Below, in pieces: positions 15,934 through 23,353 of a stretch of 64,000 nt of DNA; position 1 is the first letter of the stretch; every line of letters begins with the position of its first letter. Under the pieces are notes generated by a model, which saw only the letters and a list, made by a program, of their open reading frames with translations, did not search any database and was not told where the DNA came from. A program made the translations under genes and the position numbers. The DNA is taken from assembly GCF_013409505.1 (NCBI RefSeq), contig NZ_JACCBN010000001.1, forward strand, positions 2,790,001 to 2,854,000. The letters run 5' to 3'. The stretch is from Actinomycetospora corticicola. GTDB lineage: Bacteria > Actinomycetota > Actinomycetes > Mycobacteriales > Pseudonocardiaceae.

Positions 15934-15945
15934 CGGTCGGAGAGC

Positions 15946-16407
15946 CTAGGTCTCGAAGCAGCGCACCTCGACCGCACCCGGTCCCAGGACGGCGGACCGG
16001 TACACGATCCCGCCGCCCGGCCGCGGCGCCCGGTGCTGCGCCACCACCGGCGTTCCCGACGGCAGGTCCGGTCCGAACTCGAGGTCCGCCGCGCCGACCG
16101 AGGGCACCGCGGACGGCATCCCGCCGCCCGCGAGCCAGTCCCGCGCCGACCCGCCGTCGAGCAGGACCCGGAACACCACCAGCCCGTCGATCCCCTGCTC
16201 GCGGCGCAGCGGACCGACCGGAGCCGGAGGTACCGGCAGCGCGCAGAACCCGGCCGCGGACGCGACCTCGGCGGCGGTGGGCGACGCCGTGATACCGCGG
16301 TCCAGCTCGACGTCGCGCGCCACCCAACGGCCGACGAGCACCCCCGCCACCACCGTCAGCCCCAGCGCGACCAGCCCCGCCGTCAGGAACGGGGCCCACC
16401 TAGCCAA
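15946..16407 (-). CDS. Hypothetical single-pass membrane protein
   Basis: A 153-residue protein with one N-terminal membrane helix (FLTAGLVALGLTVVAGVLVG, about 7-26) and an extracytoplasmic Gly/Pro/Ala-rich domain. Two Cys residues (FCALPVPP and the C-terminal EVRCFET) could form a disulfide. The likely start is TTG 16407, overlapping the pyc stop by 8 nt, so it is probably translated from the pyc mRNA. I do not recognise a family; the single anchor and short domain suggest an envelope protein. Confidence 0.72.
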   Translation of the reverse strand: MARWAPFLTAGLVALGLTVVAGVLVGRWVARDVELDRGITASPTAAEVASAAGFCALPVPPAPVGPLRREQGIDGLVVFRVLLDGGSARDWLAGGGMPSAVPSVGAADLEFGPDLPSGTPVVAQHRAPRPGGGIVYRSAVLGPGAVEVRCFET

Positions 16408-19400
16408 GCACCACGACCAGGTCGCCGCCCTCCACCTGCTGCACCCTCCCGAGGGCGAGGCGCTGCACCGTTCCCGACGACGGGGCGGTGATGGCGGCCT
16501 CCATCTTCATCGCCTCGATGGTCGCGACGGTGTCCCCGGCGGACACCTCGTCGCCCTCGGCGACCTGCAGCGTCACCACGCCCGCGAACGGCGCCGCGAC
16601 GTGTCCCGGGTCGGAGCGGTCGGCCTTCTCGGCGGCCTTGACGTCGGTGTCCACCGACCGGTCGCGCACCTGCAACGGCCGGAGCTGCCCGTTGAGCGAC
16701 ATCAGCACGGTCCGCAGCGCCCGCTCGTCGGGCTCGGAGATGGCCTCCAGCTCGATGAGCAGCTGGACGCCGGGTTCGAGGTCGACGGCGTACTCGGTCT
16801 CGGGGCGCAGCCCGTAGAAGAACTCCTGGCTGCGCAGCACCGAGGTGTCGCCGTAGGAGGTCCGGTGCTCGCGGAACTCCGTCGTCGGGCCCGGGAAGAG
16901 CAGCTCGTTGAGCGTGCTCCCGCGGTCGGAGTCGAGCCCCGCGCGCTGCTCGTCGGTGAGCTCCGCGACGCCGGGGCGCTCGGTCCGGCCCTCGAGCGCC
17001 CGGGTCCGCAGCGGCTCCGGCCAGCCCCCGGGCGGGTCACCCAGCTCACCGCGCAGGAAGCCGATCACCGAGTCGGGGATGTCGTACTTCGCGGGGTCCG
17101 CCTCGAAGTCCTTCGGGTCCACGCCCGCGCCGACGAAGTGCAACGCGAGGTCGCCGACCACCTTCGACGACGGCGTGACCTTCACCAGGTGCCCGAGCAT
17201 CCGGTCGGCCGCGGCGTAGGCGTCCTCGACCTGCTCGAACCGGTCGCCCAGCCCGAGCGCGACGGCCTGCGTACGGAGGTTGGAGAGCTGCCCGCCGGGG
17301 ATCTCGTGGGTGTAGACCCGCCCGGTCGGCGACGCGAGGCCCGACTCGAAGGGCGCGTAGACCTTCCGGACCAGCTCCCAGTACGGCTCGAGCGCGTTGA
17401 CCGCGTCCAGCGACAGCCCGGTCTCCCGGTCGCTGTGGTCGGTCGCCGCGACCAGCGCCGACAGCGACGGCTGCGAGGTGGTGCCCGCCATCGAGGCGAC
17501 GGCCGCGTCGACGGCGTCCACGCCGGCGTCGATCGCCGCGAGCAGGGTGGCGAGCTGCCCGCCCGCCGTGTCGTGGGTGTGCAGGTGGACCGGGAGGTCG
17601 AACCGCTCGCGCAACGCCGTCACGAGCTTCCGGGCCGCCGGCGGCCGCAGGAGACCGGCCATGTCCTTGATCGCCAGCACGTGGGCGCCCGCGTCGACGA
17701 TCTGCTCGGCGAGGCGCAGGTAGTAGTCGAGGGTGTAGAGGTCCTCGGCCGGGTTCATCAGGTCGCTCGTGTAGCAGAGCGCGACCTCGGCGAGCGCCCC
17801 GCCGGAGCTGCGGACGGCGTCGATCGCCGGCCGCATCTGCGCCACGTCGTTGAGCGCGTCGAAGATGCGGAAGACGTCGATCCCGACGCGGGCCGCCTCG
17901 GCGACGAACGCGTCGGTCACCTCGGTCGGGTAGGGCGTGTAGCCGACCGTGTTCCGCCCGCGCAGCAGCATCTGCAGGCAGAGGTTGGGCATGGCCTCGC
18001 GCAGGCGCGCAAGCCGCTCCCACGGGTCCTCGGCGAGGAAACGCAGCGCCACGTCGTAGGTCGCGCCGCCCCAGCACTCCACCGACAGCAGCTCCGGCGT
18101 GGTCCGCGCGACGTGCGGGGCGATCTCGAGCAGGTCCCGGGTGCGCACGCGGGTGGCCAGCAGCGACTGGTGGGCGTCGCGGAACGTGGTGTCGGTGACC
18201 GGCACGGTCGTCTGCGCCCGCAGCCACGCCGCGAACCCCTCGGGGCCGAGCTCGCCGAGCCGCTGCCGCGACCCGTCGGGCGGCGCGGTCCCCAGGTCGA
18301 CGGCGGGCAGCTTGTCCCGCGGGTCGACCAGGTCGGGCGGGGTGCCGTGCGGCTTGTTCACCGTGACGTCGGCCAGGTAGCTCATGATCCGTGTGCCGCG
18401 GTCGGCGGGTGCCCGGGCGGCGAGCAGCTCCGGGTGCTCGGCGATGAAGCTCGTGGTCACCCGGCCCTCGCGGAAGTCCGGCTCGTCGAGCAGGGCCATG
18501 AGGAACGGGATGTTGGTCGAGACGCCGCGGACCCGGAACTCGGCCAGGGCTCTCCGCGCGCGTCGGACGGCCGTCGTGAAGTCCCGGCCGCGGCAGGTGA
18601 CCTTGACCAGCAGCGAGTCGAAGTGCGGGCTGATCCGCGCGCCGGCGAAGGCGGTCCCGCCGTCGAGACGGACGCCCGAGCCCGAGGCCGAGCGGTAGGC
18701 GGAGATCATCCCGACGTCGGGACGGAACTCGTTGGCCGGGTCCTCGGTGGTGATGCGGCACTGCAGCGCGAAGCCGTGCAGCGACACGGTGTCCTGGGAC
18801 AGCCCGAGGTCGGCGAGGGTCTCCCCCGAGGCGATGCGCATCTGGGCGCCGACGAGGTCGACGTCGGCGACCTCCTCGGTGACCGTGTGCTCCACCTGGA
18901 TGCGCGGGTTCATCTCGATGAAGTGGTGCCGGCCCTCGGCGTCGAGCAGGAACTCGACGGTGCCCGCGTTGACGTAGCCGATCGCGGTCGCGAACTTCAC
19001 GGCGTCGGCGCAGATCCGCTCGCGCAGTCCGGGCGACAGGTTCGGCGCGGGCGCGATCTCGACGACCTTCTGGTGGCGCCGCTGCACGGAGCAGTCCCGT
19101 TCGAAGAGGTGCATCACGTGGCCCTCCGCGTCGGCGAGGATCTGCACCTCGATGTGCCGCGGGTCGATCACCGCCTGCTCGAGGATCACCGTCGCGTCAC
19201 CGAACGCCGACGACGCCTCGTTCATCGCGGCCTGCAGGGCGTCCCGGAGGTTCCGTTCCTCCGTGACCAGCCGCATCCCGCGACCCCCGCCGCCCGCGAC
19301 CGCCTTCACGAACAGCGGGAACGTCATCTCCGCCGCCGCCGCGAGCAGGGTCTCGATGTCGTCGGAGGGGTCCGAGGAGTCGAGGACCGGCACCCCGGCC

Positions 19401-19777
19401 TCCCGCGCCGCCGCGACCGCCCGGTGCTTGTTGCCCGCCATCGCCAGCACCCGCGCGGGGGGCCCGATGAAGGTGATGCCGGCCTCGGCGCAGGCCGTCG
19501 CGAGCTTGGGGTTCTCCGAGAGGAAGCCGTACCCGGGGTAGATCGCGTCGGCGCCCGCCTTCTGCGCCGCGCGGATCATCTCCTCGATCGACAGGTACGC
19601 CCGGACCGGGTGCCCGGCCTCGCCGATGAGGTAGGCCTCGTCGGCCTTGAGCCGGTGCTCGGACTGGCGGTCCTCGACCGGGAACACGGCCACCGTGGCG
19701 GCGCCCAGCTCGTAGGCGGCGCGGAAGCCCCGGATCGCGATCTCACCCCGGTTGGCCACGAGCACCTTGCGGAACAT
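16400..19777 (-). CDS. pyc: Pyruvate carboxylase
   Basis: Biotin-dependent anaplerotic enzyme forming oxaloacetate from pyruvate, bicarbonate and ATP. The 1125-residue single chain contains the biotin carboxylase domain (MFRKVLVANRGEIAIR, KAVAGGGGRGMRLV, EMNPRIQVEHTVTE), the HMG-CoA-lyase-like carboxyltransferase (DTTFRDAHQSLLATR, HLHTHDTAG) and the C-terminal biotinyl domain with EAMKMEA at the modified lysine. Length and order are normal. GGGAGG stands about 8 nt before ATG 19777. It corresponds to Rv2967c beside rsmD. Confidence 0.98.
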   Translation of the reverse strand: MFRKVLVANRGEIAIRGFRAAYELGAATVAVFPVEDRQSEHRLKADEAYLIGEAGHPVRAYLSIEEMIRAAQKAGADAIYPGYGFLSENPKLATACAEAGITFIGPPARVLAMAGNKHRAVAAAREAGVPVLDSSDPSDDIETLLAAAAEMTFPLFVKAVAGGGGRGMRLVTEERNLRDALQAAMNEASSAFGDATVILEQAVIDPRHIEVQILADAEGHVMHLFERDCSVQRRHQKVVEIAPAPNLSPGLRERICADAVKFATAIGYVNAGTVEFLLDAEGRHHFIEMNPRIQVEHTVTEEVADVDLVGAQMRIASGETLADLGLSQDTVSLHGFALQCRITTEDPANEFRPDVGMISAYRSASGSGVRLDGGTAFAGARISPHFDSLLVKVTCRGRDFTTAVRRARRALAEFRVRGVSTNIPFLMALLDEPDFREGRVTTSFIAEHPELLAARAPADRGTRIMSYLADVTVNKPHGTPPDLVDPRDKLPAVDLGTAPPDGSRQRLGELGPEGFAAWLRAQTTVPVTDTTFRDAHQSLLATRVRTRDLLEIAPHVARTTPELLSVECWGGATYDVALRFLAEDPWERLARLREAMPNLCLQMLLRGRNTVGYTPYPTEVTDAFVAEAARVGIDVFRIFDALNDVAQMRPAIDAVRSSGGALAEVALCYTSDLMNPAEDLYTLDYYLRLAEQIVDAGAHVLAIKDMAGLLRPPAARKLVTALRERFDLPVHLHTHDTAGGQLATLLAAIDAGVDAVDAAVASMAGTTSQPSLSALVAATDHSDRETGLSLDAVNALEPYWELVRKVYAPFESGLASPTGRVYTHEIPGGQLSNLRTQAVALGLGDRFEQVEDAYAAADRMLGHLVKVTPSSKVVGDLALHFVGAGVDPKDFEADPAKYDIPDSVIGFLRGELGDPPGGWPEPLRTRALEGRTERPGVAELTDEQRAGLDSDRGSTLNELLFPGPTTEFREHRTSYGDTSVLRSQEFFYGLRPETEYAVDLEPGVQLLIELEAISEPDERALRTVLMSLNGQLRPLQVRDRSVDTDVKAAEKADRSDPGHVAAPFAGVVTLQVAEGDEVSAGDTVATIEAMKMEAAITAPSSGTVQRLALGRVQQVEGGDLVVVLG

Positions 19778-19888
19778 TCGGTCGTCCTCCCGGCGGGAAC
19801 GGGCTGATCTCGGCGGCGCACGGTACCGCGGGCGTGGTCCGCCGCCGGGTCTTCCGGTACCAAAGAAGGGGACACGAGGAGGCGGCCC

Positions 19889-20626
19889 ATGCCGGGTTCG
19901 ACGATCACGCCGATGCGGCGCTCCGCCGTGCCGTGGCTCTACGGGCTCTCGGTGCTGCTGGCGGTCGTGTCACCGCTGGTGTTCCTGGGCGTCTGGGTCG
20001 CCGACGGCACCCTCGAGGGCGTCGGCGCCGCCCTCCTCGCCGCGGTGGCCGACCTCGTCGCCGCCGCGCTCGCCGCCATCGTCGCCACGGTGCTGGCGGC
20101 GCAGCGCGGGGTCCGGCGGGTCCGCACCGTCGTCCTCGGTCATCCCGACGGCAGGTCGGGTCGGCTGGGCGAGCACCGCGCCGCCCGGTGGGCCCTCGCC
20201 CGGGACCGCTTCGCCGCCCTGCAGCGCGACTACGCCGCGTTCGAGTCCGACCCGCGGGCCGTCGCCGCCCGGCCGGCCCTCGTGGACGTGTCGGTGCCGA
20301 CGACGGAGGCGTTCGTCGAGGCGCTGGCCGACGCCCAGGTGCTCGCGACGCCCACCGAGCCCGGTGACCCGCGCCGCGAGGAGTTCGTCGCCGCCGTCGA
20401 CCGGGCGGTCGCGGCGTGGGACGAGGCCCGCCGCTACGCCGACGCGGTCGCTCCCCGGATGTCCGCCCCGGGGTCGACCCCGCCCCACCCCGCCGAGACC
20501 CGGCCCCCGTCCGCCCTCCCCCCGCGGCACGGCACCCCGGTCGACGAGTACGCCGCGGTCGCCGACGCCGTGAAGCAGGCGGCCGCCCGGGGCATGCGCG
20601 ACCTCCGGGGCCGGTTGCGCGCCTGA
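19889..20626 (+). CDS. Hypothetical membrane protein with two N-terminal helices
   Basis: A 245-residue protein. Two hydrophobic segments at about 15-36 (LYGLSVLLAVVSPLVFLGVW) and 45-70 (Ala/Val-rich) form a hairpin in the membrane. A soluble, Ala/Arg/Asp-rich helical domain follows, with a proline-rich linker near 195-215. ATG at 19889 is preceded by GAGGAGG at good spacing. It is divergent from pyc. I recognise no family; it may be a scaffold or envelope protein. Confidence 0.78.
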   Translation: MPGSTITPMRRSAVPWLYGLSVLLAVVSPLVFLGVWVADGTLEGVGAALLAAVADLVAAALAAIVATVLAAQRGVRRVRTVVLGHPDGRSGRLGEHRAARWALARDRFAALQRDYAAFESDPRAVAARPALVDVSVPTTEAFVEALADAQVLATPTEPGDPRREEFVAAVDRAVAAWDEARRYADAVAPRMSAPGSTPPHPAETRPPSALPPRHGTPVDEYAAVADAVKQAAARGMRDLRGRLRA

Positions 20627-20641
20627 GTCGTCCACCGGCCG

Positions 20642-20693
20642 CGACGTCAGCGGTGGCACACGACTGTCACCCTGACGTCAGCAGCGCGCCACG
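20642..20693. repeat. Dispersed palindromic repeat, family B copy 2
   Basis: The palindromic core 20646-20668 (GTCAGCGGTGGC...) is followed by a tail (GACGTCAGCAGC) that is also found after the core at 49632. It lies downstream of the membrane protein gene ending at 20626 and may terminate it. Confidence 0.7.
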
Positions 20694-20707
20694 CTCACCG
20701 GGCCCGC

Positions 20708-20841
20708 GACAGGAATGGCCCTTTCATGGCACCCGATGCGTCGACGGCGCCACCGACGCGCGGCCGCGAGCACCGGGCGGACGACAGGAATGGCCCATCC
20801 ATGGCACTCGATGCGTCAACGGCGCCATCGGAGCGCGGCCG
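20708..20841. repeat. Two direct copies of a 59-bp intergenic unit
   Basis: The unit GACAGGAATGGCCC... at 20708-20766 recurs at 20783-20841 with about 85 percent identity and a 75-nt period. Both copies contain ATGCGTC and GGCGCC. No supported gene covers 20627-20953; the rest of that gap shows nothing recognisable. Confidence 0.75.
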
Positions 20842-20953
20842 ATCGCCCCACCCGCTCCCGCCGGTGTCGAGGTGCACAGGGGGCAGGTCCAGGGGGCGTC
20901 GAGCCTGCCTGACGTGAACCTCGCCGCCGGACCGGCCGGGCGGTCACCGGACC

Positions 20954-21874
20954 TCACCGGTGGGCGATCGACCGGATCGCGGCCGCGGTCCCGTGCGGCC
21001 GGTCCTCCTGCAGGTAGTGCCCCGCCCCGGGCACCACGACGACGTCCGCGCCCGGCAGGGTCGCGGCGCTGATCCCGGGCGCCCCACCCTCGAGCGCCGT
21101 CGCGGGCACGGCGAGCGGGCCGGCGTCCCGGTTGCGGGCGGCGTCACGGGGCAGGGCCCGGTACCGGCCCATCGCCGCGTCGTAGCGGCCGGGCGCCGAG
21201 TACGCGCGGACCGCGTCGTCGAGCGACCCCGACGCGACCACCGCCGGGTCCCCGACGAAGCGGGCGAGCACCTCCCGTTCGCGGCCCGCGACCTCGGCGG
21301 CGAGCCGTCCCCGCGGGGCGGCCGCGAAGGCGGCGACGTGCGGTGGTGCCAGCTCCTCCAGTCCACGACCCGGGACCCCGCCGCCGGAGAGGACCAGGTG
21401 CCGGACCTGGTCGGGCCGCGCGTGGGCCCAGGCGTACGCGGGCATGGCACCCATGTCGTGGCCGACGACGACCGCCGGCGCCAGGCGCAGGCGCGTGGCG
21501 AGCTCCGCGAGGTCACCGGCCAGCGTGGCCGCGTCGGGGTCGACGACGGGGCCGGGGTCCGAGCAGCCGGCGCCGCGGAGGTCGGGGACGACGACGCGGT
21601 GGTCGGCGGCCAGGTCGAGCGCGACGGTCCGCCACGTCCGCCACGTCTCGGGGAACCCGTGGAGCAGGAGGACGGCGGGGGCCTGCTCCGGTCCGCCGAC
21701 CGCGACGTGCAGCTGCACGTCCCCCACGTCGACCGACGACGTCACCAGACCCGGCACGTCCGCACCGCACCGGGTGGCGCTCGCCGTCGGCACCGGGAGG
21801 ACGGCGACGAGGACCGCCGTCAGCAGGAGGACGCGCCACACGGGGGCGGGATGTCCCGTTCCGGGCCGGTTCAT
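20954..21874 (-). CDS. Secreted alpha/beta-hydrolase, epoxide-hydrolase-like
   Basis: A 306-residue protein with a classical signal peptide (VWRVLLLTAVLVAVLPVPTASA, cleavage near residue 33). The hydrolase fold shows the oxyanion motif LLHGFPETW, DLRGAGCSDP, a nucleophile elbow VVGHDMGA with Asp as nucleophile, and GAGHYLQE with the catalytic His. Asp nucleophile plus HGFPE is the pattern of epoxide hydrolases and haloalkane dehalogenases rather than esterases. Export is unusual for that group. The product would act in the cell envelope or outside the cell. It is flanked by repeat-rich intergenic DNA. Confidence 0.88.
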   Translation of the reverse strand: MNRPGTGHPAPVWRVLLLTAVLVAVLPVPTASATRCGADVPGLVTSSVDVGDVQLHVAVGGPEQAPAVLLLHGFPETWRTWRTVALDLAADHRVVVPDLRGAGCSDPGPVVDPDAATLAGDLAELATRLRLAPAVVVGHDMGAMPAYAWAHARPDQVRHLVLSGGGVPGRGLEELAPPHVAAFAAAPRGRLAAEVAGREREVLARFVGDPAVVASGSLDDAVRAYSAPGRYDAAMGRYRALPRDAARNRDAGPLAVPATALEGGAPGISAATLPGADVVVVPGAGHYLQEDRPHGTAAAIRSIAHR

Positions 21875-21952
21875 GACGCCGGACCGACCGAGATCCCGTC
21901 CTGTGGGTGCGGCCCGTACCCGTTGGTCGGCAGGTCACCGCACATGGTGACG

Positions 21953-21975
21953 GTGTGACGCGCGCGATATCACAC
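21953..21975. promoter_or_regulatory. Inverted repeat upstream of the secreted hydrolase
   Basis: GTGTGA (21953-21958) and TCACAC (21970-21975) are separated by 11 nt, in the region upstream of the minus-strand gene starting at 21874. It could be an operator; spacing differs from the classical Crp site. The rest of 21875-22089 shows no gene. Confidence 0.35.
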
Positions 21976-22089
21976 GATCAGACCCGCTTGAGACGCCGCC
22001 CGAGCGGACATTCCTAGTGCGTCGGGAGCGGGTGCCGACGACCGAGACCTTCGGTGCCGGGAGCTGGGGAGCGTCCGAACACCGATCAC

Positions 22090-22125
22090 GGCCCGGGGTC
22101 CCCATCGGGGTGGGGGCCCCGGGCC
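22090..22125 (-). terminator. GC-rich hairpin after the NlpC/P60 gene
   Basis: GGCCCGGGG (22090-22098) pairs with CCCCGGGCC (22117-22125), and the stem continues inward for about five more pairs around a short loop. It lies 17 nt downstream of the NlpC/P60 stop codon on the minus strand. Confidence 0.8.
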
Positions 22126-22141
22126 ACTCTCTTCTGCAGGG

Positions 22142-23023
22142 CTACACCACGCGGCGAGCGCCCACCGCGTTCTTCTCGATCTTCGAGAGCGGCGTGTACT
22201 TGACGTCCTGGCCGCTGGTCGGCGCCTCGATCACCTTGCCGTCGCCGATGTACATGACGACGTGGCTGACGGGGCTGTAGAGGAAGATCAGGTCGCCGGG
22301 CTGCAGGTCGTCCATCGACACCTTCTGGCCGACCTTGGACTGCGCGGCCGAGGTGCGGGGCAGGTCCTTGCCGGCCTTCTCGAACGCGTACTGCATCAGC
22401 CCGGAGCAGTCGAAGCTGTTCGGGCCGGTGGCGCCCCAGACGTACGGCTTGCCGAGCCGCGACTCTGCGGCCTCGATGGCGTCCTGCGCCATCTGCGCGC
22501 CGGCCGAGAGCTGCGGCGCGGCCGGGGCGGCGGCCTTCGCGGCCGCGGCCTGACGGGTCGTCGCGGACACCGTCTTGTACTGCGGCGTCGCCTGCGCCAC
22601 GGCGGGGGCGGCGACCGGCATGACCGCGGTGATCGCGGAGGAGACCTGGGGGGCGGCCGGCAGGGTCATGCTGCTCGCCGCCAGCGTCGGGAGCGCGAAC
22701 TCCCCGGTCGCGGCGGGCTCGTCCCCGGTCGGCACGAGTCCGTGGGCCGCGGCGCCCCCGGCACCGGCGAGCGCCCCGAGCGCGGCCAGCGACAGGCCGG
22801 CGGTCCGGGCGGCACGGTTGAGGGGCTGGGGGCCCTGCGGGGCGGGACGGCGCGCGCTGCGCGGGTCGGCGACCTGACGGGCGTCGCGGAGACCGGCGGG
22901 CGCCCCGTGGGCGCCGCGGCCGACCATCTCGGCGGGGATCGGCCCGAGGGAGCCGGTGGTGGCGGCGGCGGGAGCGGCGTGGCGGCCGTTCGGCGTCCGC
23001 ACGGGCGGCAGCACTGCGGTCAT
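22142..23023 (-). CDS. NlpC/P60-family peptidoglycan endopeptidase
   Basis: Cell-wall hydrolase of 293 residues, probably cutting peptide stems of peptidoglycan. A disordered, basic N-terminal tail (first 70 residues) precedes a hydrophobic segment (GLSLAALGALAGAGGAAA) serving as signal or anchor, then an Ala/Pro linker. The C-terminal NlpC/P60 domain has the catalytic Cys in NSFDCSGLMQYAF and His in SPVSHVVMYIGDG. The ATG at 23023 is chosen because the upstream extension is low-complexity. A 330-nt upstream gap probably holds its promoter and a long leader. Confidence 0.9.
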   Translation of the reverse strand: MTAVLPPVRTPNGRHAAPAAATTGSLGPIPAEMVGRGAHGAPAGLRDARQVADPRSARRPAPQGPQPLNRAARTAGLSLAALGALAGAGGAAAHGLVPTGDEPAATGEFALPTLAASSMTLPAAPQVSSAITAVMPVAAPAVAQATPQYKTVSATTRQAAAAKAAAPAAPQLSAGAQMAQDAIEAAESRLGKPYVWGATGPNSFDCSGLMQYAFEKAGKDLPRTSAAQSKVGQKVSMDDLQPGDLIFLYSPVSHVVMYIGDGKVIEAPTSGQDVKYTPLSKIEKNAVGARRVV

Positions 23024-23353
23024 ACGTCGTCTCCACGCCCGGCGGCGACCTGGCGGGGACGCGCGTGCGACCCGTCCGTGTCGATCCGCTGCTGGGGAGT
23101 GCAGTCGGACCGACGATCTCCGTCCCGTCCTGGACGTCGTGCGCTCCGGGGAGGCCACCGGACGGGAATCCGAGCGAAGCGGCCGAGCGCATCGGGTCGC
23201 TGTTGCGAACCGACCGCCGAACCGTAACCGAACCGTGACCGCGAGCGCGCACCCGGCCGTTGCGTGTCGCGCCCGGAGGTCGCCCCCGCGCGCCGATCGG
23301 CTACCTCCGGGTATCCGACCGGTCACCCCGGGTGGGCCGCGACGGGCGGGCCG
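23024..23353. other. Long gene-free leader region upstream of the NlpC/P60 gene
   Basis: 330 nt between recG and the NlpC/P60 gene. On the minus strand it carries near-repeats CGGTTCGGTTACGGTTCGG close to its distal end. A leader of about 200 nt follows with several GC-rich stems. Long leaders before cell-wall hydrolase genes of actinobacteria often hold a c-di-AMP riboswitch, but the conserved GGGGTGAA-type core is not visible, so I do not call one. Confidence 0.4.

Noticed and set aside
20715-20912. Small proteins encoded in the repeats at 20708-20841
   Set aside because: Frames exist on both strands, but third-position GC is not raised in any one frame and the sequence is a duplicated non-coding unit.
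21953-21975. Crp/cAMP site
   Set aside because: Half-sites GTGTGA/TCACAC are present, but the 11-nt spacer does not fit the 6-nt spacing of Crp; kept only as an unspecified inverted repeat.
22017-22280. 87-codon plus-strand frame over the NlpC/P60 3' end
   Set aside because: It overlaps the strong terminator and a known gene on the other strand, and its protein has no family resemblance.
23024-23353. c-di-AMP (ydaO-type) riboswitch before the NlpC/P60 gene
   Set aside because: Gene context is right and the last 25 nt before the start vaguely resemble the 3' end of the motif, but the conserved internal cores are not visible. A covariance search (RF00379) would decide.
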